In this document: positions 45,548-56,794 of the stretch, in pieces
Numbering within the stretch: position 1 is the first letter of the stretch
Layout: the number at the start of each line of letters is the position of its first letter
Program-made: the position numbers and the translations under genes
The notes under the pieces: generated by a model
Told to the model about the DNA's origin: nothing
What the model saw: the letters and a program-made list of their open reading frames with translations, nothing else
The model's database searches: none
NCBI RefSeq assembly: GCF_026745355.1
Contig: NC_079206.1
Location: 29,948,020 to 30,012,019, forward strand
DNA length: 64,000 nucleotides
Reading direction: 5' to 3'
Source: Beta vulgaris subsp. vulgaris
Taxonomy: Eukaryota; Streptophyta; Magnoliopsida; Caryophyllales; Amaranthaceae

Positions 45548-46682
45548 AAAATTCTTGTACTCTAAGTTGTCATCTGAATTGAATGAACTTCTCAGTTGGA
45601 ATTGGTTTTGTGAATATGTCTGCAAGTTGCTCCCCCGTCTTGCAAAATTGTAGCTCGATCTCTTTCTTTTCGGCTAGTTCTCGGATGAAGTGATGTCGTA
45701 ACTCGATATGCTTCGTTCGGGCATGAAAGACTGGGTTCTATGGCATGGCTATTGCAGACATGTTATCACAGTAGATAGTTGTTGGTTCTTCTGTTGTATG
45801 TTGTAGATCATTGAGAATTCTTTTAAGCCATACCGCTTCACATGCTGCACTTGCTGCTGCTACGTACTCTGCTTTTGCTGATGACAGAGCTACTGTTGCT
45901 TGTTTCTTTGATGACCAAGATATGACCTTGGTTCCCAGCTGGAATATGTAGCCACTCGTACTTTTTTAGTCGTCAATACTTCCGGCCCAATTGTTGTCTA
46001 TGAATCCTGTAAGCTTGTGATTCTCTTCTGTTTCGTATAGAATTCCATAGCCTTTTGTTCCCTTGACGTACCTGAGAATCCTTTTTGCTGCTACCAGGTG
46101 AGCTTTATTTGGCTCACTCATGAACCTGGATATGATGCTGACAACATGTACTATGTCAGGCCTTGTATGTGTAAGATAGATGAGAGAGCCAACCAGACTT
46201 CGATATATTGATGCATCAACCTTCTCTTTGCCATCATTCTTTGATAGTCTTTCATTAAGTGCCATTGTTGTAGCCAATGGCTTGCATTCACTCATGTTGA
46301 ACTTCTTAAGTAGGTTGTCTGCATATTTCTCCTGTGAGAGAAATATTCTTCCTGGGCTTTGCTTGACTTGCAAGCCAAGGAAGTACTTCATGGCACCAAG
46401 GTCGGTCATTTCATATTCCGACATCATTACCTTCTTAAATTCCTTAATCATTTTTTAATTAGTGCTTGTGTAGATTAGATCATCTACATAAAGACACAAT
46501 ATGTGAAAATCTTGTGATCCTTGGGCCTTGATATATATTGATGGCTTACATGGGCTTTCTGTAAACCCATTTTGAAGTAGGTAGCCATCTATTTTGCTAT
46601 TTCAGGCCCTGGGTGCTTGTTTAAGCCCATAAAGGGCTTTATGAAGGCGGTATACTTTGTCTTCTTTGCCTTCGATGAGATA
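45548..46682 (-). pseudogene. Copia-2 reverse transcriptase C-terminal half and RNase H
   Basis: On the minus strand: LYGLKQAPRA followed by a stop in place of Trp (about 46600), LYVDDLIYT near 46490 with both catalytic Asp, a stop near 46457, then an open stretch 46451-45966 (YFLGLQVKQSPGRIFLSQEKYA, YRSLVGSLIYLTHTRPDI). RNase H continues to about 45590 with STSGYIFQLG, SSAKAEYVAA and TKHIELRHHFI; its first Asp is Asn (TGFIDNNWAG has DNN where SDSDWA is usual). Confidence 0.85.
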
Positions 46683-48059
46683 TTATTGCGGTTGCTTAAC
46701 ATATACTTCTTCTTCGAGCTCCCCATTTAGAAATGCTGACTTGACATCTAATTGAAAGACTGGTAATTTAAGTTGAGCAGCAAGAGCAAGGACTGACCTG
46801 ATAGTCTCCATGCGGACAACGGGAGCATATGTCTCGTTAAAGTCAATCCCTGGTTGTTGGGAGTAACCTTTTACAACGAGTCGCGCCTTGTACTTCTGGA
46901 CGGAACCATCTTCGTTATACTTGACCTTGTAGACCCATTTGAGCCCAATGACTTCTTTGTCTTCAGGTTTCTCAACAAGCTCCCATGTGTTGTTTTTCTC
47001 GATCATCTTGATTTCTTCATTTATGGCCTCGATCCATTTGTCTTCTCGAGCAGCTTCTTGAAAGCTTTGTGGTTCGCTTGTGAAGAGAGCCATGATAGCT
47101 TCATTGCACTGGAAATCCTCCAAGTAGCTTGGTGGTCGCCGATCTCTTTGTGAACGTCGCACTACTAGAGCTGAGCTTTGAGAGCTTGATCCTGATGTTG
47201 GACTCACCGACCTCGAGGATGTTGTTAGAGATCTCGGTGATGATGGACTAGAGGATGACTGTGTTGCTGGATGATTTGAGCCTTCATCTTCTCTTGGGTT
47301 TGGTGGAAGAAAATCCCCTTCATGTGGTTGAGATTCCTTCTCTATCCACATCCATTGAGCTGCTTCATCGAAGATGACATCTCTTGAGATGATTAACTTC
47401 TTAGATTCGGGCTGATAGAGACGATATCCTCTAGACTCGTCATTGTATCCAATGAAAATACATTTTTCTCCTTTTCCATCAAGTTTTTCCCGATTTTCTT
47501 TCGGGATGCGGGCATATGCTATGCACCCGAAAACTTTGAGGTGCGCCACACTTGGCTTTCTCCTATGCCAAGCTTCATAGGGTGTCATACCCATGACGAC
47601 CTTCGTGGGAGATCGATTGAGAACGTAGATAGCTGTATGTACGGCTTCGACCCAAAAACATTTGGGCAAGTTTTTGCCTTGCATCATACTTCGGGCCATC
47701 TCAGCAATGGTCCGATTTTTCCTCTCTGTAACACCATTTTGTTGAGGTGTGCGTCTTACTGTTAATTCTCTTTTAGTCCCATGCTCCTTACAGAAGCTGT
47801 TAAATTCTTTACTTGTAAATTCTCCCCCATGATCTGTTCTAAGAATTTTTATTGAATGCCCACATTGTTTTTCTGTGAGGGCTTTAAATTGCATAAAGTG
47901 GAAAAATGCTTCTGATTTTTTCTCCATGATATAAACCCACATCATGCGAGTGAAATCATCGACAAATAATAGAAAATATCTTTTTCCGCCAAGAGACGGA
48001 TTTCTGGTAGGGCCCATATATCTGCATGAACAAGCTCTAATGGAACTCTGGCCCTTCAT
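46683..48059 (-). CDS. Copia-2 integrase and reverse transcriptase N-terminal half (458 codons open)
   Basis: A long intact frame on the minus strand. Integrase core: FVDDFTRMMWVY (first Asp), LRTDHGGEF (second Asp), NGVTERKNRT (Glu), so the DD35E triad is complete. Then PYEAWHRRKPSVAHLKVFGC and GEKCIFIGYNDESRGYRLY mark the C-terminal part, followed by a Ser/Pro-rich linker. Reverse transcriptase begins EAINEEIKMIEKNNTWELV and runs through KARLVVKGYSQQPGIDFNETY and QLDVKSAFLNGEL before the stop at 46683. It is a piece of a polyprotein and would not act alone. The start at 48059 is simply the first Met after an upstream frame break. Confidence 0.85.
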   Translation of the reverse strand: MKGQSSIRACSCRYMGPTRNPSLGGKRYFLLFVDDFTRMMWVYIMEKKSEAFFHFMQFKALTEKQCGHSIKILRTDHGGEFTSKEFNSFCKEHGTKRELTVRRTPQQNGVTERKNRTIAEMARSMMQGKNLPKCFWVEAVHTAIYVLNRSPTKVVMGMTPYEAWHRRKPSVAHLKVFGCIAYARIPKENREKLDGKGEKCIFIGYNDESRGYRLYQPESKKLIISRDVIFDEAAQWMWIEKESQPHEGDFLPPNPREDEGSNHPATQSSSSPSSPRSLTTSSRSVSPTSGSSSQSSALVVRRSQRDRRPPSYLEDFQCNEAIMALFTSEPQSFQEAAREDKWIEAINEEIKMIEKNNTWELVEKPEDKEVIGLKWVYKVKYNEDGSVQKYKARLVVKGYSQQPGIDFNETYAPVVRMETIRSVLALAAQLKLPVFQLDVKSAFLNGELEEEVYVKQPQ

Positions 48060-48660
48060 GATGAAATAGGGAATGACAATCTATGCATTTTGCCATATAT
48101 ACAACCCTCACATATTTTTCTTTCATTAGATATAGGTGGAAGCCTAGTCACCGTTTCTTTTTGTTTTAACAGTTTTCAATTGTTATAATTTAGATGCCCG
48201 AATCTCAAATGCCACAATGTGGACTTATCCACCATAGAACTTAGGGCAACATTATTCTCCAATTGCATTCTTAATAGAAATATTTTATTAGGAGCCATTT
48301 GAGTAGTAGTAATTAATTGCCCTTTTTTCTTATCAAATCTGAGGCATTTATTAGCATCAAATTTCACCATGTAGCCTCTTTGGATTAGTTGGCCTACACT
48401 TAATAATTTTTTTTCAAGCCCGAGGACATAGAAAACGTCAGAAATAAATTTAGACGAGCCCTTTTTTGTTCTAACGGCTATTATCCCCTTACTGGCCACC
48501 TCTTGGTTGCTTCCATCACCAAGAGTAATTTGTGTTTTTATGTTTTCATCTAGACTGACAAATGAATTTTTGTTGCCATTCATGTGGTTTGAACACTATC
48601 ATATACCATATATCATTTGACTCTTGGTGAGCATTTAAACATGTATAAAATAATTGATCT
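48060..48660 (-). pseudogene. Copia-2 protease and gag-pre-integrase
   Basis: A 135-codon frame (48583-48176) holds the protease body (IKTQITLGDGSNQEVASKG, VFYVLGLEKKLLSVGQL) and HLRFGHLNY. The active-site segment just upstream (about 48620-48585) reads ATAGTG then TTCAAACCACATG: a small deletion of about 4 bp breaks the DSGCSNHM motif and the frame. Confidence 0.75.
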
Positions 48661-49609
48661 CTAGGCTCCTTATTTTCCGTAAAATTGGCCTTTCCTTTTG
48701 CCGGAACCAACAATCTTTTTCAAAATGAGTGTGTTTTTAACATCTTTTACACTTATACCGGGAATCTTGTGTATTATGGCCATTTTTCTTATATAAATTG
48801 CAATAGGAGCTAGATTGGTTATTTTCTCGAGTTCCTTGATTTTTATAAATTCCTCTCCCCCTGCTACGGTTATATGAAGTACCTCCTTTACCGTAGCCAT
48901 TTTTACTTTTATTTTCTCCATTATTAGAGAATTTTAATTTTGCTTGAAAAGCTTGTTCTAGTGGTTGCTCTATAAATCTACGCATTCTATCTTCATGTGC
49001 TAGAAGGGAGCCAATTAATTCAGTTAAACTTAATTTAGATTAATCTTTATTAGACTCTTCTATAGCACTCACTATATGATCATAATTTTTGGGAAGACCC
49101 CTTAATATTTTCCAAAACTTGGACATTTCATTTTATCTCCATTAGTTCGGATTTGATTTATAATATTTGTTACTCGAATAAAAAAACTCTTGAATTGTTT
49201 CATTTTCCGTCATTAATAGATTGTCAAAGTCTCTCCATAAAGATTGGAGTTTGAAGAGTATTACCTTTTCAGAGCCCCCATATTTTATCTTAAGGATACT
49301 CCAAGCCTCCTTGGCCGTTGTATCAACCATGATGGTAGGGAGAATAGTTTCATCTACTCCCCGATAGATCAAGGATAGGGTATAATTATCCCTTATCTGA
49401 TTTTGTTTATATTGCTTGCAGCGTGTTTCATCCCAAGTAGCTTCTTGGATCAAATCATTTGGTTGTTTATAACCATTTTGCACTAATTCCCACAAATCTT
49501 GTGAGATAAATATGGATTTCATTTGGATAGACCATTGTTGATATTTTTCACCTTTAATTATGGGTACCCAATTTACCTGGGGATAGTTAAATGTGTTTGA
49601 GAAAGTCAT
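48661..49609 (-). pseudogene. Copia-2 gag
   Basis: Starts MTFSNTFNYPQVNWVPI at 49609 and is open for 155 codons (YQQWSIQMKSIFISQDLW, DTTAKEAWSILKIKYGGSEKV), the DUF4219/UBN2-type gag. After a frame break the tail at 48985-48670 has a Gly/Arg/Asn-rich region and a damaged zinc knuckle: YCNLYKKNGHNTQDS keeps Cys-1 and His but has Tyr and Ser where the other Cys are expected. Confidence 0.8.
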
Positions 49610-49631
49610 TTTAATTTATGTCGTTTGATTT

Positions 49632-49896
49632 TGTTTTTTTTCATACATCCTCAAGGCTTACACCATCACCTATTTATAGGTGTGGTAAGAAAACTTGTGC
49701 ATCTTATAGAATTTTCTAGGATTTTTAGATCTAGATTTTTCTTAGGAATTTTCTAGGATTTTCCCTCGGCTAGATATTATTATACATCATTCTAGAAAGA
49801 TATCTAGATTTTTCTAACATAGATATTTTCATGGATATTTTCCTAGATTACTCTAGATATTATAATTACATGATTTTTCTTGATTAATATCCAATA
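49632..49896 (-). repeat. 5' LTR of copia-2
   Basis: On the top strand TGTTTTTTTTCATACATCC ... AATATCCAATA. The leader between it and the gag ATG is only 22 bp, with no recognisable tRNA-Met primer site. Confidence 0.85.
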
Positions 49897-50761
49897 GTTG
49901 TTTGATTGTAATGGCGTTTCCTTCAAATTTTAGTTCGATTTTGTTGTTTTTGAACCGAGGAATAATTGATTTTGTTGTTTAATTTTGTTTGGTTTTATTA
50001 TTGATTTGCTTGATTTCATATTAGGATTGTTGTAACGAATTTCAATAAATGAAATCTCGATTAAGGCTGTGGAAGGTTCCAATGACAGATTAGTATGGTA
50101 TTCATTGAAATTTTATTAGTTTTTGATTGGTATTGATTGCAGTTAACATGTATTCATTTGTTTATATTGAATGTTTAGTGATTCTTTTTCTTTGTTTTAT
50201 TTTTAGGTTAATTACTATCTTTTCTTTCTTTTTTCTGTAATCTGTTCCAGACATGTGTTTTTTAATTATATTTACGAATATGTGTGATTTCATTATTTAT
50301 ACTTTCAATGCATAAATCAAGCTACTTTACGAGGCGATTTGGGCCGAGATTTAGTTTATGAGTAAAAGTGATGATCACATTGTCCATTTTGATATATTTT
50401 GGGATCATGTAGGTAACTTGATGATGTACTGATGGATGGGGTTGGCAGCAAGTCAATCCTTCAATAATGTATGTTTTGCTTGACTTTAGAAGTTCGTGAA
50501 ATATGATGATTTTAGTGTTTTTTTTTTTTTGGCAAATCAAGATAATTATAGATCTTAGTGATGCCAATATTTAAAATTTAGGTACTCTCCTTTTGTGTGA
50601 AAAGATGGCTATGAATACGAAATGTGGATCAACATGTTAATTAGTTGTTCAATGTCGTTTTCTCATAGTTTTGCAGGCTTAGTTGCTCAATGTTGTTTTC
50701 TTGATTCTCTTGCTAATCTTCTTTTAGATATGGTTAATTAGTATTCTGTTTTCTTTTAGAT
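49897..50761. other. AT-rich sequence, no gene recognised
   Basis: May be intron or upstream part of the FAR1-like gene that follows. A poly(T) run lies at 50520-50530. Confidence 0.4.
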
Positions 50762-51390
50762 ATGGAGGTTGGATCTTCTTCATCAGTTCTTGATTCAAGT
50801 TTATTTTTTACTAATTGATATGTCAGTTTGTAATGTTCTAACTTTTTTGTTCCTCATGTTCTAAACTTTAATTGTTTATGTTCTATATATGTATTGTATG
50901 TTTTCTGAACTTAAATTCATAGTACTTGTAGATGTCGTTGTGAATAATGATCAATCAGTTTCTATAATACAACCTTTGCTTGAGTATAATATGCAACCTA
51001 CGATCGTCTTAACAATATAACTTTACCTCTTATGTTTCCAAGTGTAAAGAGGATGAAACTAAGGAAGTTAAAACTAGTAGAAAAAGGTTGATCACTCGTG
51101 TTGGTTGCAATTCTCAAATGGTTTTAAAATATTATAATGGTGAAAGTGTTATTGTTAACATGTTTCGAGAGTCTCATATCATCCTCTTTACCCTCCAAGT
51201 TGTAATGAATTTCAGAAAGAAAGGAGGAAAATAAACATTCTACACAAGAAAATGATTGTTGATAATTCAAAGGTGAATTATTGCAATGTTCTTTGGTGTA
51301 ATCTATCTTCGATGAATGTAAATATTTATGTTGTACTTCCTTTTTATGATCTTGGTGAACATTTGTCCCGTGAAAACTTATAGAATGGTG
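50762..51390 (+). pseudogene. FAR1/FRS-like gene fragment (Mutator-transposase-related), broken
   Basis: Possible first exon at 50762 (MEVGSSSSVLDSS). A second segment at about 50933-51020 reads DVVVNNDQSVSIIQPL. From 51047 the sequence reads SRKRLITRVGCNSQMVLKYY then NMFRESH, and after a frameshift near 51190 PSCNEFQKERRKINILHKK. This is the order of the FAR1 DNA-binding (WRKY-GCM1) domain: TRxGC, (V/F)xxFxxEHNH, and the RxxRK(I) tail. The first HNH residue pair is changed and the transposase-like domain is absent. Such domains occur in FAR1-family regulators and Mutator-like transposases; here it is probably transposon-derived. Confidence 0.5.
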
Positions 51391-51559
51391 AAGAAGCTTA
51401 TTGTATGGCGAGATCCACTCAAGAATGAGGGATTTCACCCGAGTGACAAGGATTTTCGTTGCGAGCTTATAGATGGTATTGCAGAGACTGGTAGGTCTAA
51501 CTTGTTTAATTGTTTCCGGGGAAGATTGCTTTGGAATGAGTCAGATTAGGACTTGTCAA
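51391..51559. other. Unassigned short ORF region
   Basis: A plus-strand frame ending at 51549 (IVWRDPLKNEGFHPSDKD, ELIDGIAETGRSN) is open for about 73 codons but I do not recognise it. Confidence 0.25.
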
Positions 51560-51885
51560 AGGTTCTCTAGAATTTCTCCCTGTCGTATACCAATCTTTGA
51601 TGGTAGTGCATAAGTCCGTCTCAATGATTCCCCAGGCCTTTTGGGAAAAGATAGGATGAAATAAAGCCATCTGGGCACGGGGCTTTCAAGGGTTTCATGC
51701 AAAACAAGGCCGATCGGATTTCTTGCCTGGAGGAGGGGTGAGCAATTTTGATCAAATTATGCGTATCATGCGGCCTAGGCTTAGAGAGGAGGCTATAGGA
51801 GTGTTCTGTTGTGTATAACTTACAATAGAAAGCTTGGATGTGATTTCTAATGGTTTCTTGATCATGCATTTTCCCTACCACCTCA
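51560..51885 (-). pseudogene. L1 LINE ORF2 fragment, minus strand
   Basis: On the minus strand the frame 51881-51621 reads as the ORF2 linker leading to the start of reverse transcriptase: IRNHIQAFYCKLYT, then EIRSALFCMKPLKAPCPDGF (usually KAPGPDGF). Both ends are cut. It abuts SIRE-type copia sequence. Confidence 0.7.
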
Positions 51886-51942
51886 TCTACAATTCACCGC
51901 CCCCTCTTGTAGTTGATATAGTGTTTATACCAAACTAACAAT

Positions 51943-51956
51943 TGGTATCATAACCC
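51943..51956 (+). other. Primer binding site, initiator tRNA-Met type
   Basis: TGGTATCATAACCC matches the plant initiator tRNA-Met complement TGGTATCAGAGC with a few changes. Confidence 0.75.
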
Positions 51957-52003
51957 GATTCCTCCAAAAATCAGTTAACACGAGGAGCTAGTACCTGGTA
52001 ATC

Positions 52004-52394
52004 ATGAACACTACGGGAGAAAGACTAGACAAAGGTTACTCAAGCCAACGTCTGCCTATGTTCAATGGCAAGCATTATCCATACTGGAAGAACCGTATGG
52101 AAATATTCATTAAGGCTGAAAATTATCAAGTGTGGAGAGTCATTAAAATCGGTGACTTTGAAGTCACTGAGAAAAATGAAAAAGGCGAGTCAGTACCTAA
52201 ACCTCTCTCAAAGTACGATAAAGAGGACTTCAATAATATGGAGATGAACAACCTGGCAAAGAAGATTCTCCATTGTGATCTTGGTCCCCATGAACACAAT
52301 AGAATCATCGATTGCAAATCGCTAAGCAAATGTGGGAACTTCTACAAGTGACACACGAAGGAACAAGCGAAGTCAAAAAATCAAAGATAAACAT
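52004..52394 (+). pseudogene. SIRE-type gag, N-terminal part
   Basis: MNTTGERLDKGYSSQRLPMF followed by NGKHYPYWKNRMEIFIKAEN is the characteristic SIRE/Maximus gag start. A stop occurs at 52349 after a frameshift just before WELLQ; the CACTA begins at 52395. Confidence 0.82.
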
Positions 52395-54317
52395 CACTAG
52401 TGGAAAAATGAAGAAGGGTTGCGCTAAAAAAGGCATGTAGGGCTGCGCTTTTTGACAGCAGCCCTTTCTGTAGCAGCCCTTCACTTTTTAAGTAGGGCTG
52501 CGCTAGAAAAGCGCAGCCCTTAAGCTAGAAGGGCTGCGCTAGTTAGGAAAAAGCGCAGCCCTTCTGAGCTAGAAGGGCTGCGCTTTTTCCTAACTAGCGC
52601 AGCCCTTCCTATCAAAAAAAAAAGTAACAAAAAAAAAAAAATTGACATTTTTTTACTCATAACCTTACATTTTCTGAAATTAAACAGAAGAGAAGAGAAA
52701 CGAAACGAAAATACTAAACCCAAAACAAAAAAAAGAATGAAACGAAAATGAAAAAAAGGGAACAAAAACTAATATACAATGATGTGATTCTATGGATTTT
52801 GTCGAACACTTTTGTGATTTTATGAAATTATATACGAAAACAATAACAATTGAAAGATAAACTCTATTTGTTCCCTCAAGAACTAGAGGATCTCTATCTA
52901 GCCTCAACTAGTAGATTCACACAAACCACGATTTATGTGTTCTTGATGCAACGATCAAAATCAATGCAACATGCACTTGATAACTTTACTTAGAGTAAAC
53001 GAAAAAAGCTGTCTAACCTTTCATAAATAAAATCGTGTACTTATATACACGTTTAACAAACCCTAAATCTTATCACCTTAATGCTAATAAGATAAACACA
53101 AACTAAACAAAGATAAAGCAAAGCTAGCACACGCCTAACTTAACCTAAAAATCCGAATTCACTTAGGATAAGGATTATCATGCCTTATCTTATTTGGATT
53201 CCTAACTTGACTCAATGACAAAGGAATTAGACTCCTAAATATAATAGGATTCCTTTTATCATCACACAACTGAAATTAACCTAATAAACAATTAAATTAC
53301 ATAGAATCCTAACAGAACTAGTACACTATGTATGAATCCTAACAGAACTAGGATTTGTAGAAAATGACCATACTCCATATGTATCATACAAAGAGAAGTA
53401 TACAAGAAGTATACAAGAACATTAATCAAAACAAAGATGAAAATACAAGAAATTATATACAAAGAGAAGTATACAAGAACCTTAATCAAAATAAACAAAG
53501 AGAAGTATACAAGAACATTAATCAAAACAAAGAGAAGTATACAAGAACATTAATCAAAATATATAAACAAAGAGAAGTATACAAGAACATTATAGATCTG
53601 AAAATACAAGAAATACCTCCAAACATTAACCTAATACATAAAACAAAACCCTAATACATAATTTAAGGGAAAAAAAAAATTCGAAAAAACTTAAAATGCC
53701 TATTTGGAGGCTTAAACGAACTCGGATGGCTTAAAAAGCCTAAACATCACAACATAGCGGTGAGTTTGACTCGTTGGCTCGTTCCGCTTCCGAAATAGTA
53801 TCACAATAGGCAATCGGACTCCGTCGGCATGATTCGTGCAAATCATTTCAGCGTTTTTGTCGCAACATTTCTGGGAGTTTTTGAGAGGATTAGAGAGAAG
53901 GAGGAGAGGGAGGAGGGATGTGAGAGAAGGAGGAAAAGGAATAATGAGGGACATGAGAGAGGAGATAGAAGAATGAGGGATATATTTGACGAATCCCGCT
54001 TAATATTTGAAGCCCGCGAACTTGAATTTTTCAAATTTTTTTAAGAAGGGCTGCGCTTTTCTTCAAAAGCGCAGCCCTTCACTTAGTAGGGCTGCGCTTT
54101 TAGAAAAAGCGCAGCCCTTCTGAAGTAAGAAGGGCTGCGCTTTTTCTAAAAGCGCAGCCCCACTGAGTGAAGGGCTGCGCTTTTATAAAAAAGCGCAGCC
54201 CTTCTGTTGTGTAGGGCTGCGCTTTTGTACAAAAGCGCAACCCTTCACTAGTAGGCCTGCGCTTTTAGAAAAAGCGCAGCCCTTCCTCCGCAGCCCTTCC
54301 TTTTTTTTCCCCTAGTG
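52395..54317. mobile_element. Complete non-autonomous CACTA element (1.9 kb incl. a solo LTR)
   Basis: CACTAGTGGAAAAATGAAG at the left and ...CCCCTAGTG at the right, flanked by CAT (52392-52394 and 54318-54320). Terminal regions are arrays of GGGCTGCGC/GCGCAGCCC palindromes (52410-52610, 54045-54295). It is the complete relative of the truncated copy at 26626-27717. A 607-bp solo LTR sits inside it. No transposase. Confidence 0.93.
52780..53386. repeat. Solo LTR (607 bp) inside the CACTA element
   Basis: TGATGTGATTCTATGG ... CATATGTATCA, flanked by TACAA (52775-52779 and 53387-53391). The other CACTA copy has the uninterrupted site (ATATACAAAGAGAAG at about 27048), which proves a clean insertion. 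No internal retroelement genes remain, so it is a solo LTR left by recombination. Confidence 0.92.
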
Positions 54318-55700
54318 CATGCTCATGCAGTGATATGAGTTGTTCCAGATGAAACCTAAAGAGTCAGTTCAAGATATGCTCACAAGATTCTCCAATATTA
54401 TAAATGAACTTGACTCTTTAGGAATGTCTATCACTCCAGAGGAACAAGTTTGAAAAGTCCTAAGGAGTCCCCCAGTACAAGATGACAATTGGATGGTGAA
54501 AGTAACAACTTTGCAAGAAACTAAGGACTTCACTACCTTTAATGTTAAGCAACTTGCAAGTTCCTTGTTGACTCATGAGCTACACCTGGGAACTCATGAT
54601 GCTGATCCTAGTAGGCCTAAAACTTTGGCTCTCAAGTCTGAAAAACAAGATGATTCAAAAATTGATGATGAGGAAGCTGCATTAATCGTGAAAAAAGTTT
54701 AAGAAGTTCTTTAACCGGAACTACAAAGGAAAGAATGCTAGAAAGCCCTCAAAGCTAAGCTGTCATAATTGTGGAGGTCCTGATCACTTTATGAAGGAGT
54801 GTCCACTTTGGGAGAACGATAAGGAAAAAGGAAAATACACGGAGAAAGGGAAGGAACAACAAAAGGCTTTCTCAAAACAGAAATGAGAAGGGCCATGGTT
54901 GGAGCCTAGGGGGAATCTGCCTCTGAATAGGAACAAGAACAACCTGAAGAAGAAACAGCTCATCTGTGTCTCATGGCAAGGACAGATGATGAGGAGGACT
55001 TGCCGAACAACAAGGTATGTATTAATATTATTGAAGAAGAATTATCAGAACTTAAAAATAACCAATTTATTAAATTGCTTTTAGAAACTTTGGATGATTA
55101 CAAGGTAGTCTACATTAGAGAAGAGTATATGGAGAATGCCTTGGAAGTCTCCAAAGAACATTCAAACTGGTTTAAAACTTTAAACTCAAATATTGAGGAA
55201 CAATTTGTTGAAGTGTGTAATGAATACCGATGTATTCAAGAAGCATATGTAAAGGTTAAAAATGAAAACTACTTCTTGAACATGGAGATGGCAGAATTGA
55301 AACTGTTCATTCTTGAAGGAACCAATTCCCCTAGAAATACCAAAACATATTTCGAGAAATTAAAATCTGAATATGATTATGTTTTAAATGAAAAACTCGT
55401 ACTTAAAGCGAAATTTAAATCTTCAAGAACAAAACTTCCTGATCCAGTTAGCTGGATACAGAAATATAAAAGTGAAGGAAGAAATGGACTAGGTTTCAAT
55501 CATAAGAAGAAAAACAAAATGAAGAAATATGTTAATCTGCCAAGCAACTGAATATGCTCTTACTGTGGGAACAATGGTCACTTAGTATCTGATTGTTCCA
55601 CCAGAGAACATATTTTAAGGAACACTCGCTTAGTTAAGCAAGTGTGGAAAGTTAAAAGGAACTCAAGCCCGACAGAGGAATCCAAGTCTGACTGGGTTCC
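54318..55700 (+). pseudogene. SIRE-type gag, C-terminal part with two zinc knuckles and coiled coil
   Basis: Resumes at the MQ/YELFQMKPKESVQDML segment. A frame at 54493-54702 covers the end of the UBN2 region. CHNCGGPDHFMKECP at about 54763 is the first CCHC knuckle. The 192-codon frame 54973-55551 is acidic and Glu/Lys-rich with heptad-like spacing, a probable coiled coil. CSYCGNNGHLVSDC at about 55556 is a second knuckle, reached after a stop. Confidence 0.78.
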
Positions 55701-55932
55701 TACCACTGACTAATTGTTCTGGATACAGGCTAAAGTGAGGCGGAACAACCTGTTGTACCTCGATAAAGGTTGTTCTAAGCACATGATAGGGGACAAAACT
55801 AGATTTCTCTCACTTTCAACCTATGGAGGAACCGTGGCATTTGGAGACAATCTTACAGGTAACATTGTAGTTGTAGGTAAGGTTGGGAAATCTCAGTCAC
55901 ATTTCATAGATATATGTTTTTCTGGGATATGA
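55701..55932 (+). pseudogene. SIRE-type protease start with altered active site
   Basis: YLDKGCSKHMIGDKTRFLSL aligns to the family's YLDSGCSxHMTGD, so the catalytic DSG is DKG. The domain ends at a stop at 55932, soon after GNIVVVGKVGKS. Confidence 0.75.
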
Positions 55933-56476
55933 GTGGCCATGCTCTTATATTAGTTGGAACACTTGTTTATGTATGGGGAACCCTTATATTTCAACCACTT
56001 ATATCCCGTAAATGGTGAACTAGAGGGTAATTAATTTGTACTGATTCATTTATAAAAACATAGAAACAAATATATATAGTTATCCACATACCGCCCAATA
56101 TGTTGAACTTATTTTATTTTAGTTTTAAATAACATTTGAAATACAAACTTCATTTCATGAAATTTGAAGTTCATTTCTTTACTGGGAAAATTTATCCAAT
56201 TACTCACTCCATATTGTCTATTGGAATATATGATGCCCAACAATCTTCAATGCACATTACAAAAATTGGGTAATTATGTACATTGCAAAAAATCATCAAT
56301 ACAATCTGATATTTATGTTCACTACACTATCTTTTTGAATGTTATTCATTAACGGAAGTTTACAATATAGTGTTTTAAAAAATACACAAACAGGGCTCAC
56401 ACAATCCACTATATCTCTTCCTCATCCTCCTCTTCTTCCTTCTTGTCCTCCACCACTTCGTCCTGCTCCTGGTCCT
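55933..56476. other. AT-rich sequence without a recognised gene
   Basis: Nothing supported. The short frame at 56164-56352 looks like chance. Confidence 0.45.
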
Positions 56477-56774
56477 TGTGGTGAACCCACTATAAACAAC
56501 AAGAAATACACAAGAAAGGAAACTAATGATGTATTAAGATAGATAATCCCAGAAATGGGTAGTAAGTATTGTACTGCTTTCGAGAGGAAGAGTCTCATCA
56601 ATTACAATAACTTTCGCTAATTTCTGAATGCCTTCTTTATACAACTCGCTCACTATATATAGAGCTACCATAACAAAAAGTTGCTCCTCTCTCTTACACC
56701 TCAGCATACTTTTCTCTCTCTATAACTAATTGCAAATGACTCAACAATCTAAATAATAGAATGATGACAGAACA
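56477..56774 (-). repeat. 3' LTR of the Reina-type element (298 bp)
   Basis: Top strand TGTGGTGAACCCACTA ... GATGACAGAACA. The first ~115 bp match the partial LTR at the window's right edge, including GATGTATTAAGATAGATAAT. Confidence 0.85.
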
Positions 56775-56794
56775 TTCTTCTAGAATTCCTTTCA

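Larger units (their letters stand above)
45250..49896 (-). mobile_element. Ty1/copia retrotransposon with both short LTRs, minus strand (4.6 kb)
   Basis: LTRs of about 285 bp (45250-45534) and 265 bp (49632-49896) enclose gag, protease, integrase, reverse transcriptase and RNase H. This is the best preserved element: one ORF of 458 codons spans integrase and the start of reverse transcriptase. The outer duplication is unclear. Confidence 0.9.
51886..55932 (+). mobile_element. SIRE-type Ty1/copia remnant: LTR edge, primer site, gag and protease start
   Basis: A short 3' scrap of LTR (51886-51940, CAATTCACCGCCCCCTCTTG is typical) is followed by the primer site and gag. Gag is split at 52394/54318 by a CACTA element with a CAT duplication. 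The element stops in protease at 55932; integrase, reverse transcriptase and the 3' LTR are absent. Confidence 0.8.

Noticed and set aside
26640..54300. GGGCTGCGC/GCGCAGCCC arrays as CRISPR or rho-independent terminators
   Set aside because: They are CACTA sub-terminal repeats in a plant genome, with element ends and target duplications.
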